49,515 nucleotides of DNA from Spirochaetota bacterium. Its GTDB lineage: Bacteria; Spirochaetota; UBA4802; UBA5368. This document shows, in pieces, positions 1-7,185 of the stretch; the first letter of the stretch is position 1; every line of letters begins with the position of its first letter. Made by a program: the position numbers and the translations under genes. The notes beneath the pieces were generated by a model. It made no database searches, was not told where the DNA came from, and worked only from the letters and a program-made list of their open reading frames with translations. The DNA lies in the NCBI GenBank assembly GCA_035477215.1, contig DATIKU010000040.1, positions 1 through 49,515 on the forward strand, in the 5' to 3' direction.

Positions 1-1002
1 CATCGCGAAGCGCTCGTCCTTCGTCTGCTTGTGATAATAGCGGTAATAGATCTGCTGGGCGATGGCCGCAAGGCGGAAGAGGCCGAAGCAGTAATAGTAG
101 TCGAAACCGCCCACGGGTACGCCGGACTTCTCCGCGTAGCGCGCCACGAGCTCGTCGCGCGTGAGCGCCCCCTCTATATTCGTCGGCATGAGGCGGATGG
201 CTTGGAGGTTCTCGGGGTCGTTTTTCTCCACCCAGTAGGCGAGCGAGCTTCCCAGATCCATGAGCGGGTCTCCGAGCGCCGCCATCTCCCAGTCGAGCAC
301 GCCGATGATCTTCAGCGGGTTTGCGGCGTCCAGCACCACGTTGTCGAACTTGTAGTCGTTGTGCACGATGGAGTGGTGCGGCGAGTCGGGAGGCATCTTG
401 GCGGCGAGCCATCCCATCACCGCCTCGAAATCGGGCGCGTCGGGGGTGCGCGCGTCTCGGTAACGGCCGCTCCATCCCTCCACCTGCCGTTTCACGTAGC
501 CCTCGGGCTTTCCGAAATCGCCCAGGCCAACGGCCCTGTAATCGATCGAATGCAGCTCGCAGTGCACGTCGATGAGGCGCTCGCAGAGGGCGCGCGCGTC
601 CGCGGGAGAAAGCGGCATCCCCTTCGGCGGGTTCTTTCGTAAAATAATGCCCTTGATGCGCTCCATCACGTAGAAGGGGCATCCCATTACCGATTCGTCC
701 TCGGTGTAGACGAGCGGTTCAGGGCAGTACGGATAGACCGGACGCAGCGCTTTCAGAATGCGGTACTCGCGCCCCATGTCGTGCGCGGTCTTCGCCTTCT
801 TGCCGAAGGGAGGCCGGCGCAGCACCATTTCGCGATCGCCCACCGAGATGAGATAGGTGAGGTTCGAGAATCCGCTGGGGAACTGTCCGATTTCAAGCTT
901 ACCCGAAAGGCCCGGGATGCTGTCTTTAAGAAATTCCTCAACGCGCGCCAGGTCGAGCTGTTCACCCTCGCGCACGGATACCGCGCTGTCTGTCAGGTCC
1001 AT
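1..1002 (-). CDS. APH-like phosphotransferase (ACAD10/11-type kinase), C-terminus cut by window edge
   Basis: Aminoglycoside-phosphotransferase-fold kinase of the type linked to acyl-CoA dehydrogenases. 334 codons are visible and the gene continues past position 1. Seen: an N-terminal lobe with the VLRRPPFGKKAKTAHDMGRE stretch, a catalytic loop HNDYKFDN (HxDxxxxN, catalytic Asp) and a metal-binding VLDWEMAALGDPLMDLG segment. The ATG at 1002 follows a clear GGAGGG, and the first 41 nt overlap the 3' end of the upstream TetR gene, so the two are probably co-translated. Known of the family: ACAD10/11 N-terminal domains and Pseudomonas LvaA phosphorylate 4-hydroxyacyl-CoA so that a dehydrogenase-like partner can eliminate phosphate. 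Inferred: the dehydrogenase encoded two genes upstream is the partner. Antibiotic resistance is unlikely given this context. Confidence 0.85.
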   Translation of the reverse strand, partial: MDLTDSAVSVREGEQLDLARVEEFLKDSIPGLSGKLEIGQFPSGFSNLTYLISVGDREMVLRRPPFGKKAKTAHDMGREYRILKALRPVYPYCPEPLVYTEDESVMGCPFYVMERIKGIILRKNPPKGMPLSPADARALCERLIDVHCELHSIDYRAVGLGDFGKPEGYVKRQVEGWSGRYRDARTPDAPDFEAVMGWLAAKMPPDSPHHSIVHNDYKFDNVVLDAANPLKIIGVLDWEMAALGDPLMDLGSSLAYWVEKNDPENLQAIRLMPTNIEGALTRDELVARYAEKSGVPVGGFDYYYCFGLFRLAAIAQQIYYRYYHKQTKDERFAM

Positions 1003-1726
1003 TGCGTTTCCCTCCGTCTCTTTTCTTCAACCCCGGCCCCGCCGCGCCCCGGGCCAGATAGGCCTCGATGAATTCGATGATGAACGCCAAGTAGTCCTCC
1101 ACCGAAACCCCGCGCGAGGTGTACTTCCAGCGCTTGAGATACCAGTCTTGAAGCAGGGCCTTCACCGAGGCCGCGGCCAGTACGGCGTCCGTCGGGGCGA
1201 AACTCCCCGCCGCCACGCCGCTCTCGATGATCCCGGCGAAGAGCGCCTCGGTGAAGAGCTCGCCCTCGATTGCCCTGTTCCTGCGCGCGCGGTCGAGGTA
1301 GCGCGCCTCCATGTACGAAAAATAGAACCACGGCTGCAGCGATTCGCTGAGGTACAGGTGCGCGCGCACCGCCTGGCGCAGGCGTTCCGCCGGCGGCGCG
1401 GTCGCGTCGATGTGCTCGGAGAGCACGCGCACGACGATGCGCGCGCCCTGCTCCTGGATCATGTCGAGGAGGCCCTCCTTCCCGGAGAAGTACGAGTACA
1501 GCGCCCCCATCGAGAGGCCCGTCTCGCGGCCCAGGTCGCGCAGGCTCATCGCGTGGAAGCCGCGCGCGTTAGCCAGCGCGAGCGTCGCGTCGAAGATGGT
1601 TACCAGGTTCCGCACCGCGACCGCCTGCTTCTTGATCTTGATCGATGCCCGGTTCTCGGCGTATATCGCGGCGCAGATGGCCTCGCGCGAAAGGCCAACA
1701 CGCTTTTTGAAGTCGGCGTATCTCAT
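962..1726 (-). CDS. TetR/AcrR-family transcriptional regulator
   Basis: 254-residue TetR-type repressor. A helix-turn-helix lies near residues 55-85 (FHAMSLRDLGRETGLSMGAL followed by YSYFSGKEGLL). An unusually long N-terminal arm of about 40 residues precedes it, and the all-helical ligand domain runs to the end. It starts 19 nt after the acyl-CoA dehydrogenase stop and overlaps the kinase gene by 41 nt, so it is in the same minus-strand operon. Its likely effector is an acyl-CoA or related acid, by analogy with FadR/PsrA/LiuR-type members; this is inference. A perfect GAACGATCGTTC palindrome upstream of this gene block (3790-3801) is a candidate operator. The ribosome site is weak and a start slightly further in is possible. 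Confidence 0.85.
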   Translation of the reverse strand: MRYADFKKRVGLSREAICAAIYAENRASIKIKKQAVAVRNLVTIFDATLALANARGFHAMSLRDLGRETGLSMGALYSYFSGKEGLLDMIQEQGARIVVRVLSEHIDATAPPAERLRQAVRAHLYLSESLQPWFYFSYMEARYLDRARRNRAIEGELFTEALFAGIIESGVAAGSFAPTDAVLAAASVKALLQDWYLKRWKYTSRGVSVEDYLAFIIEFIEAYLARGAAGPGLKKRDGGKRNGPDRQRGIRARG

Positions 1727-1745
1727 CCCGCTTTACGTCCCCGCC

Positions 1746-2954
1746 TCAGCGCACCGTCCGCTTTTCGTAAGTGCGCAGCAGCCTTCCCGCGAACGAGGAC
1801 TTGTGCACCTCGTCGGCGCCGTCGTAGATGCGCGCCGCGCGCTCATGACGAAAGAAGAAGGCGAGTATGGTGTCGTCGGTCATGCCCAGGCCGCCGTGCA
1901 CCTGGAGCGCGCGGTCGATGACGCGCTGCATGGTATTGGCCACCACGAACTTGATGAGCCCTATGTCGTCGCGCGCCTCCTTGGCGCCGAAGCGCTCGAT
2001 CTTCCACGCGGCGTGGAGCGTCATGAGCCGCGCCGCCTGTATCTCGGCCGCGCTCTCGGCCACCCACTGCTGGATGATCTGGCGCGAGGCGAGGGTCTTG
2101 CCTTCGGGCGAGATGACGCGCTTTGCCGCGCGCGAGCACATGAGGTCGAACGAACGGTTACAGATGCCGATCCAGCGCATGCAGTGGTGGATGCGCCCCG
2201 GACCCAGGCGCTCCTGCGCAATCACGAAGCCGTGCCCCTCGGGGCCCAGCAGGTTCTCCCGCGGCACGCGGCAGTTTTGATACAGGATCTCGCCGTGGCT
2301 GAAGTAGTCGCTTCCCGAGTGGCCCATCACGGGGATGTTCCGCACCAGGTTGAAACCCTTTGTGTCGCAGGGCACGATGATCATGCTGGCGCGCATATAG
2401 GGCGCGGCCTCGGGATTGGTGATCGCCATGACGATCGCGAACTCGGCGCCGTCGGCCGCCGTGGTGTACCACTTCTGGCCGTTGATGACGTAATCACCGC
2501 CGTCCTTCACCGCGGTCGTATCCATCATGACCGGGTTCGAACCCGGCATCTCGACCTCGGTCATCGAGAAGCAGCTGCGGATATTCCCCTCTACAAGCGG
2601 GATCAGATATTTCTTCTTCTGCTCCCCGGTGCCGTATTTATGCAGGATTTCAATGTTCCCGGCGTCGGGCGCCTGGCATCCGAAAATGAAGTGCCCCAGG
2701 GGACTGCGACCCAGCTCCTCCGACACCAGGGCGTGCTCCATAAGATCGAGCCCCATGCCGCCGAACTCCACTGGATGGTTCGGCGCCCAGAGCTCCATCT
2801 TTTTCACCATCCGTCTCTTTTCCTCGAGGACCGGGAGCATCTCCCGGAAGTCCTTCGAGGTGAACTCCGGCTCGAGCGGGACAAGTTCCTTATCCACGAA
2901 CTCGCGGATCATGCCGCGTATTGCCTGCATCTTTTCGCTTATTTCAAAATCCAT
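1746..2954 (-). CDS. Acyl-CoA dehydrogenase, ACAD10/11-like
   Basis: 402-residue FAD-dependent acyl-CoA dehydrogenase, full length for the family. The start at 2954 (MDFEISEKMQ) has AGGAGG just upstream; the longer frame reading back to 2993 has no such site. Seen: the central FAD/acyl segment (CFSMTEVEMPGSNP, WYTTAADGAEFAIV) and the C-terminal LQVHGGLGMTDD and IYDGADEVHK motifs. The DGxDEVH ending, rather than the YEGT of short/medium-chain enzymes, is characteristic of the ACAD10/11 subgroup. Electrons would go to EtfAB, also encoded in this window at 14.3-16.1 kb. Followed by TetR and the APH-like kinase in one operon. Substrate unknown: medium to long acyl-CoA, or 4-phosphooxy-acyl-CoA if it works with the kinase. 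Confidence 0.9.
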   Translation of the reverse strand: MDFEISEKMQAIRGMIREFVDKELVPLEPEFTSKDFREMLPVLEEKRRMVKKMELWAPNHPVEFGGMGLDLMEHALVSEELGRSPLGHFIFGCQAPDAGNIEILHKYGTGEQKKKYLIPLVEGNIRSCFSMTEVEMPGSNPVMMDTTAVKDGGDYVINGQKWYTTAADGAEFAIVMAITNPEAAPYMRASMIIVPCDTKGFNLVRNIPVMGHSGSDYFSHGEILYQNCRVPRENLLGPEGHGFVIAQERLGPGRIHHCMRWIGICNRSFDLMCSRAAKRVISPEGKTLASRQIIQQWVAESAAEIQAARLMTLHAAWKIERFGAKEARDDIGLIKFVVANTMQRVIDRALQVHGGLGMTDDTILAFFFRHERAARIYDGADEVHKSSFAGRLLRTYEKRTVR

Positions 2955-3018
2955 AGTCTTCCTCCTGATGTGGTGATGTGCGCCCGACCGCACCTGCCTG
3001 CCGAAAGCGCCGCTGCTA

Positions 3019-3729
3019 TTACCGATACGTGATGATTTCCTTTTCGTTTTTCTCCTCGAGGTGCGGAACCGCGTTTAATGACGAGAGCGTTATGCGGTCG
3101 CCGTCGTACACGAACTTCGTTATCGAGGTGTTGACGATCTGCCAGCAGATGTGCATGGTCGTGATGTCGGGCGTGTCGACGGCGTACTGCACCGACGCCG
3201 AGATGGTGCCGCCCGAGGCCACCACCAGCACCGTTTTATTGCGGCCGTTCTCGGCCATGACCGCCGAAAGCCCCTTCGCCACGCGGGCCTTCACGCTCTT
3301 CCAGTTCTCCACTCCCGGCCTGTCGAACCTGCCGGTGACCCAGCGAACCATCACCTTCTCGAAGATGCGCTGGAAGGATTTTTTGTCGGTATAGATGTTC
3401 TCGAGCTCCCGCGACAGCGACGAATCCTCCTCAAGGAGTTCCGCAAGCTGTGACTTGATGATGGCCTTCGAATCATACTCGTTGAACTCGGGCATGACCT
3501 TGAGTTCCGGCACCTGCACGCCGCGCTCGCGGTAAAGCCCTATGATCTCGAGCGCCGTGCGCTTCTGCCGCTCGATCGCTCCGGAATACACCGCGTCGAA
3601 GCGGAGGCCCAGCCTCAGGAAATACTCCGCAAGAAGCACCGCCTGCTCGACGCCCCGTTTCGAGAGCCTGTCGTAGTTCTCCCTGCCGAACGAGGCCTGG
3701 CCGTGCCGCACCATATACATTATGCTCAT
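3019..3729 (-). CDS. Histidine phosphatase family protein (phosphoglycerate-mutase-like)
   Basis: 236-residue protein with the branch-1 histidine phosphatase signature MVRHGQASFG near the N-terminus, the catalytic His being phosphorylated during turnover. A second conserved part lies at LVVASGGTISA, where a typical member has GH; the second catalytic His appears to be replaced by Ser-Gly-Gly here, which could alter activity. The start at 3729 has AGGGGAA at good spacing; an ATG 24 nt further upstream has none. It lies 64 nt upstream of the acyl-CoA dehydrogenase gene on the same strand, so may lead that operon. Divergent from the acyl-CoA synthetase gene. Substrate not predictable. Confidence 0.75.
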   Translation of the reverse strand: MSIMYMVRHGQASFGRENYDRLSKRGVEQAVLLAEYFLRLGLRFDAVYSGAIERQKRTALEIIGLYRERGVQVPELKVMPEFNEYDSKAIIKSQLAELLEEDSSLSRELENIYTDKKSFQRIFEKVMVRWVTGRFDRPGVENWKSVKARVAKGLSAVMAENGRNKTVLVVASGGTISASVQYAVDTPDITTMHICWQIVNTSITKFVYDGDRITLSSLNAVPHLEEKNEKEIITYR

Positions 3730-3772
3730 CGCGTGTTCCCCTGGAAACAGCATCCGTGCGCATTCGAAATAA

Positions 3773-3801
3773 TGTCAAACAAAAAAATGGAACGATCGTT
3801 C
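3773..3801. promoter_or_regulatory. Divergent control region with perfect GAACGATCGTTC palindrome
   Basis: The 161-nt gap between the divergent histidine phosphatase and acyl-CoA synthetase genes holds a perfect 12-bp palindrome at 3790-3801, flanked by A7 on one side and T7 on the other. A minus-strand TTGACA (3778-3773) lies immediately beside it, with a poor GATGCT as possible -10 after 18 nt. Palindromes of this shape are typical TetR-family operators. Inferred: binding site of the TetR protein encoded at 962-1726, giving repression of both the dehydrogenase operon and the synthetase gene. Confidence 0.5.
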
Positions 3802-3890
3802 GGTTTTTTTGTTGCGAATATTCAAATAGTTTTAAATCATGGTGTCCCTGGGCGCGGCCGCGCCGGAAAACGAACAATCGGAGCGCTACG

Positions 3891-6038
3891 ATGACCACCA
3901 ATCCTCTGCACAAGCTCATGAACCCGGCCTCGATCGTAATCATCGGCGCGGGCAACAGTTTTATGAAGATGGGCACCATGCACGCCCTCAGCATCATCAA
4001 GGACGGCTACTTAGGGAAGTTCTATCCCGTGCATCCCAGGGACGAAACGGTGCTCGGTCATAAAGCATACCGCTCCGTAGAGGAGCTTCCCGAGGCGCCG
4101 GATCTCGCGCTCATCGTCATCCCCTCCAAGCACGTTATACCAATCATCGATTCGCTCGGGAAACTCGGCACCAGGCACGCCATCATCATCACCGCCGGCT
4201 TCAAGGAGACCGGAGAAAAAGGAGGAAACATGGAGCGCGAGCTCGTCGAGACCGCGCACAGGCACGGCATGCGCTTCGTCGGTCCCAACTGCATGGGGAT
4301 CGTAAACACCGCAATCTCGCTCAATACCACCGTGGTGGAGCTTCGCGACAAACCCGGGCTCCTCGGCTTCGCCTCGCAGAGCGGCACCTACATAACACAG
4401 TCACTCAAATACCTTGGGAAGCGCGGCATACGCTTCAGCAAGGCGCTCAGCGTCGGCAACGAGGCCGATATCTCGATCATCGACGCGCTCGAATACCTCG
4501 GCGAGGACGAGCAGACGAAGGCGATCGCACTCTATATCGAAGGCATCCGCGACGTGCCGCGCTTCATCGATGTGGCGCGCCGCATAACGCCGAAAAAGCC
4601 CGTCGTCGCACAGTACGTCGGGGGCTCGAAGGCCGGGGCGCGCTCCGGGAAGAGCCACACCGGCGCGATGGCTGGCCCGGACCATATCTACGACGGAATC
4701 TTCCGCCAGGCGGGCGTCATACGCGTCGACTCGGTCGAGGACCTCTACGGCCACGGCTGGGCGCTCGCCACGCAGCCCATCCTGCGGGGCAACCGCGTCG
4801 GCGTCGTCACCAACTCGGGCGGCCCCGGCACCGCCATGTCCCACGTCTGCGAGGGCGGCGGCATGGAAATACCGGTGTTCTCGGAGAAGCTCCGGCAATC
4901 CATACGGCCAATGGTGCCGCCGCACGCCCCCTGCGGCAACCCGGTCGACATCACCTTTTCGCTCGACACGAACTCGCTCACCACGGAGATCCCGCGTCTT
5001 GCCATGGAGAGCGGTGAGGTCGACGGCATCGTGCTGCACGGCGCCATGAGCTCCGGCTTCGTGAAGGCGATGTACCCGCATATCGCGGACATGCTCGGAG
5101 GCAAGACGATCGACGACGTGGTAAAGAGCCTGAGCGCCGATCTCACACAGTCGGTGGGACTGCCTCAAAAATACGGCATCCCGATGCTCCTCTCGTCATT
5201 CTTCGACCGCGACGACAGCTTCACCGAGTTCTACGAAGACAACGACATCCCCGTCTTCGACTCGCCCGAAAAGACAGCGCGCGCGATGGTAACGCTCAAC
5301 CGCTACCGGTTGGTGAGACAGCGCGAGGCGCATGCCGCGGCGGCGGCAGTCCCCCGTTCGGACAGTGCCGCCGCTATTATCGAAAAGGCGCGAAGGGCGG
5401 GCCGGAGCGCGCTCGACGAGCACGAGGCCAAACTCGTCCTCGCGGCCTACGGCGCGCCGGTCACCGATGAGCGGCTGGTCACCACGGCCAAAGACGCGGC
5501 GGCGGCGGCCGAAACGCTCGGCTACCCGGCCGTGCTCAAGGCCTGCTCGCCCGAGATTTTACATAAGACCGAGAAGGGCCTGGTGCGGCTGAACCTCATC
5601 TCCGCGGCGGCCGTTGCCGCGGCCTTCGACGATATGCAAAAGGCCGCGGGCGCCGCGGTGCCGGCGATCGTCTACCGTATGGTGGAGGGCAGTCGCGAGC
5701 TTGTTGCCGGCATGACGAGGCACGCCGGGATCGGTCCATGCGTGATGTTCGGCCTTGGCGGAGTCTACACCGAGCTGCTTCGCGACATCGCCTTCCGCGT
5801 CGCGCCGCTCACCGCCGCCGACGCGCGGGAGATGATGCACGAGATAAAGGGAAGCAGGATCCTCGGCGAATTCCGCGGCATGCCCGCCGCCGATATCGAC
5901 GCTCTCTCGAAGCTCCTGCTGGCCCTGGGCGCCGTCGCGCTCAATCACCCGGAGGTGCGCGAGATCGACATCAATCCGATTCTCATAAGCGGCGCCCGGC
6001 CGGTCGCCGTCGACGCGCTGGTGACGCTGGAGGCATAG
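3891..6038 (+). CDS. ADP-forming acyl-CoA (acetyl-CoA) synthetase, fused alpha-beta subunits
   Basis: 715-residue acetate-CoA ligase (ADP-forming) family protein, interconverting acyl-CoA + ADP + Pi and acid + CoA + ATP. Domain order: CoA-binding Rossmann (about 5-130, IVIIGAGNSFMKMG), two succinyl-CoA-synthetase-like flavodoxin domains (about 145-450), and an ATP-grasp domain (about 490-710, ending VREIDINPILISG). The phospho-histidine is H256 in KSHTGAMAG. The frame is open upstream to 3756, but the ATG at 3891 has GGAG and begins the homologous part. Divergent from the dehydrogenase operon and probably under the same control. In this neighbourhood it could activate or release the acids handled by the dehydrogenase; exact substrate cannot be read from sequence. 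Confidence 0.88.
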   Translation: MTTNPLHKLMNPASIVIIGAGNSFMKMGTMHALSIIKDGYLGKFYPVHPRDETVLGHKAYRSVEELPEAPDLALIVIPSKHVIPIIDSLGKLGTRHAIIITAGFKETGEKGGNMERELVETAHRHGMRFVGPNCMGIVNTAISLNTTVVELRDKPGLLGFASQSGTYITQSLKYLGKRGIRFSKALSVGNEADISIIDALEYLGEDEQTKAIALYIEGIRDVPRFIDVARRITPKKPVVAQYVGGSKAGARSGKSHTGAMAGPDHIYDGIFRQAGVIRVDSVEDLYGHGWALATQPILRGNRVGVVTNSGGPGTAMSHVCEGGGMEIPVFSEKLRQSIRPMVPPHAPCGNPVDITFSLDTNSLTTEIPRLAMESGEVDGIVLHGAMSSGFVKAMYPHIADMLGGKTIDDVVKSLSADLTQSVGLPQKYGIPMLLSSFFDRDDSFTEFYEDNDIPVFDSPEKTARAMVTLNRYRLVRQREAHAAAAAVPRSDSAAAIIEKARRAGRSALDEHEAKLVLAAYGAPVTDERLVTTAKDAAAAAETLGYPAVLKACSPEILHKTEKGLVRLNLISAAAVAAAFDDMQKAAGAAVPAIVYRMVEGSRELVAGMTRHAGIGPCVMFGLGGVYTELLRDIAFRVAPLTAADAREMMHEIKGSRILGEFRGMPAADIDALSKLLLALGAVALNHPEVREIDINPILISGARPVAVDALVTLEA

Positions 6039-6182
6039 GAAATCAGGACGCCCGGGGACCATCTCCGCGCGGCTTTTCGTCCCACAATATCCGAACCGTT
6101 AAATGCTTTTTATGCGCGCCCGGAATTTCCTTGCCCTCCACCATGCCGGATGGTAGTATTCGGACTGCCGGGCGAAACCGTC

Positions 6183-6842
6183 ATGAATGCGCGCATACTG
6201 ATCGCGGAGGACGAGAGCATCATCGCTCTCGATCTTTCAGGGATATTGCAAAACCTGGGCTACGAGCCCTCGGGGATAGTTTCGACCGGAGCGACGGCGG
6301 TTGAGGCGGCGCTCGCCGATCCTCCCGACCTCATCCTGATGGAAATCTACGACAGGCTCTACCGCTCGCCCGATTACCGGTCGGTCGGGGTGAAAGATTA
6401 CCTTGACAGGCTCATCGACGGCATACGGCTCGCCTATTCGCCGGGAAGCGCCATCCGCATCGAGAAATCGATCGAAGAAATACCGCTCGATTCGCGCGTA
6501 CTCTTCCCGGTCGGGATGATCGTCAACGAACTGCTTACAAACGCACTCCGGAACGCCTTCCCCGACGGGAGGGCCGGGCTGATTACGATCGGCCTTAATC
6601 GCGACGATAAACGCCGAATCGAATTGACGGTGCATGACGACGGCGCCGGGATTCCGGACTCGGTGAATCTCGATTCGGGAAAGGGATTTGGCCTGGTGCT
6701 GGTGCGGACGCTCGCCGAACAGGTCGGCGGCGAGCTTATGCTTTCACGCTCAAACTGGACCGGATGGACAATCCGATTTCAGGGAAACGACAATGCCTCA
6801 AAGGGATCAAACGGTCCCGGCCGCGGGGGCAAGGCCTTTTAA
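6183..6842 (+). CDS. Receiver/histidine-kinase hybrid with internal deletion (likely non-functional)
   Basis: About 219 residues joining two incomplete signalling domains in frame. Residues 1-50 are the first half of a receiver (ILIAEDESIIALDLSGILQN ... PPDLILM). Where the phospho-acceptor Asp should be there is Glu (LILMEI), and the text changes at once to the end of a HisKA_2-type dimerisation helix (YDRLYRSPDY). The rest is a complete HATPase: N-box NELLTNALRNAF, G1 DDGAGIPD, G2 GKGFGLVLVRTLAEQ. The second half of the receiver, any sensor domain and the phospho-His box are missing, so it cannot autophosphorylate or receive phosphate normally. Start chosen at MNARILI; an ATG at 6150 is also in frame. 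Probably a deletion remnant; a collapsed assembly is the alternative. Confidence 0.75.
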   Translation: MNARILIAEDESIIALDLSGILQNLGYEPSGIVSTGATAVEAALADPPDLILMEIYDRLYRSPDYRSVGVKDYLDRLIDGIRLAYSPGSAIRIEKSIEEIPLDSRVLFPVGMIVNELLTNALRNAFPDGRAGLITIGLNRDDKRRIELTVHDDGAGIPDSVNLDSGKGFGLVLVRTLAEQVGGELMLSRSNWTGWTIRFQGNDNASKGSNGPGRGGKAF

Positions 6843-6865
6843 ACCACTTCCATGGAGGGTCGATC

Positions 6866-7096
6866 ATGTCTAAAATTTTTGCTTTTGTCTTTATGGCGGT
6901 TTTCGCCGCCTCGTCGCTGTACGCGGGCGAAGTGAAGGAAGCCGCCTGCAAGGCGGCGTGCATGAAGAGCAGGGACAAGTGCGTTAGCGAAGCGTCGGGC
7001 AGCAGGATGAAGGAGATGGCCTGTGACCAGGCGTACAAGAAGTGCGAGAAGGATTGCGAGAAAGACGCCGAGAAGGAAAAAGGAAAAAAGAAATAG
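6866..7096 (+). CDS. Small exported six-cysteine protein
   Basis: 76 residues with a strong GGAGGG site before the ATG. An N-terminal signal peptide (MSKIFAFVFMAVFAASSLYA) is followed by a short helical, lysine-rich body. Cysteines at 28, 32, 39, 53, 60 and 64 give C-x3-C-x6-C, a 13-residue link, then C-x6-C-x3-C, an arrangement that is symmetric about its middle and suggests a disulfide-tied helical hairpin or a metal site in the periplasm. The tail is KKEKGKKK-like. Begins 23 nt after the receiver/kinase hybrid. I do not recognise the family and assign no function. Confidence 0.75.
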   Translation: MSKIFAFVFMAVFAASSLYAGEVKEAACKAACMKSRDKCVSEASGSRMKEMACDQAYKKCEKDCEKDAEKEKGKKK

Positions 7097-7109
7097 TCCG
7101 CGGTATATT

Positions 7110-7140
7110 CCCGCCCCCACGGGTCCCCCGGGGGGGCGGG
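7110..7140. terminator. GC-rich hairpin between convergent genes
   Basis: Perfect 9-bp stem (CCCGCCCCC at 7110-7118 with its complement at 7132-7140) and a 13-nt loop, between the 3' ends of the convergent cysteine-rich peptide and sugar-kinase genes. No real T run follows on either strand, so it is a weak intrinsic-terminator candidate. Confidence 0.35.
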
Positions 7141-7185
7141 GTTCTGCGCCCCGCGGGGCCGCACCGGGGTATCCATCCGCTCTGC

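Noticed and set aside
1-1002. Aminoglycoside resistance gene
   Set aside because: The APH fold is present but the operon with a dehydrogenase and TetR, and the ACAD10/11-like motifs, point to acyl-CoA metabolism.
1867-2976. Long plus-strand open frames opposite the acyl-CoA dehydrogenase
   Set aside because: They mirror the minus-strand gene in GC-rich DNA, have no ribosome sites, and translate to low-complexity Arg/His-rich sequence with no family motifs.
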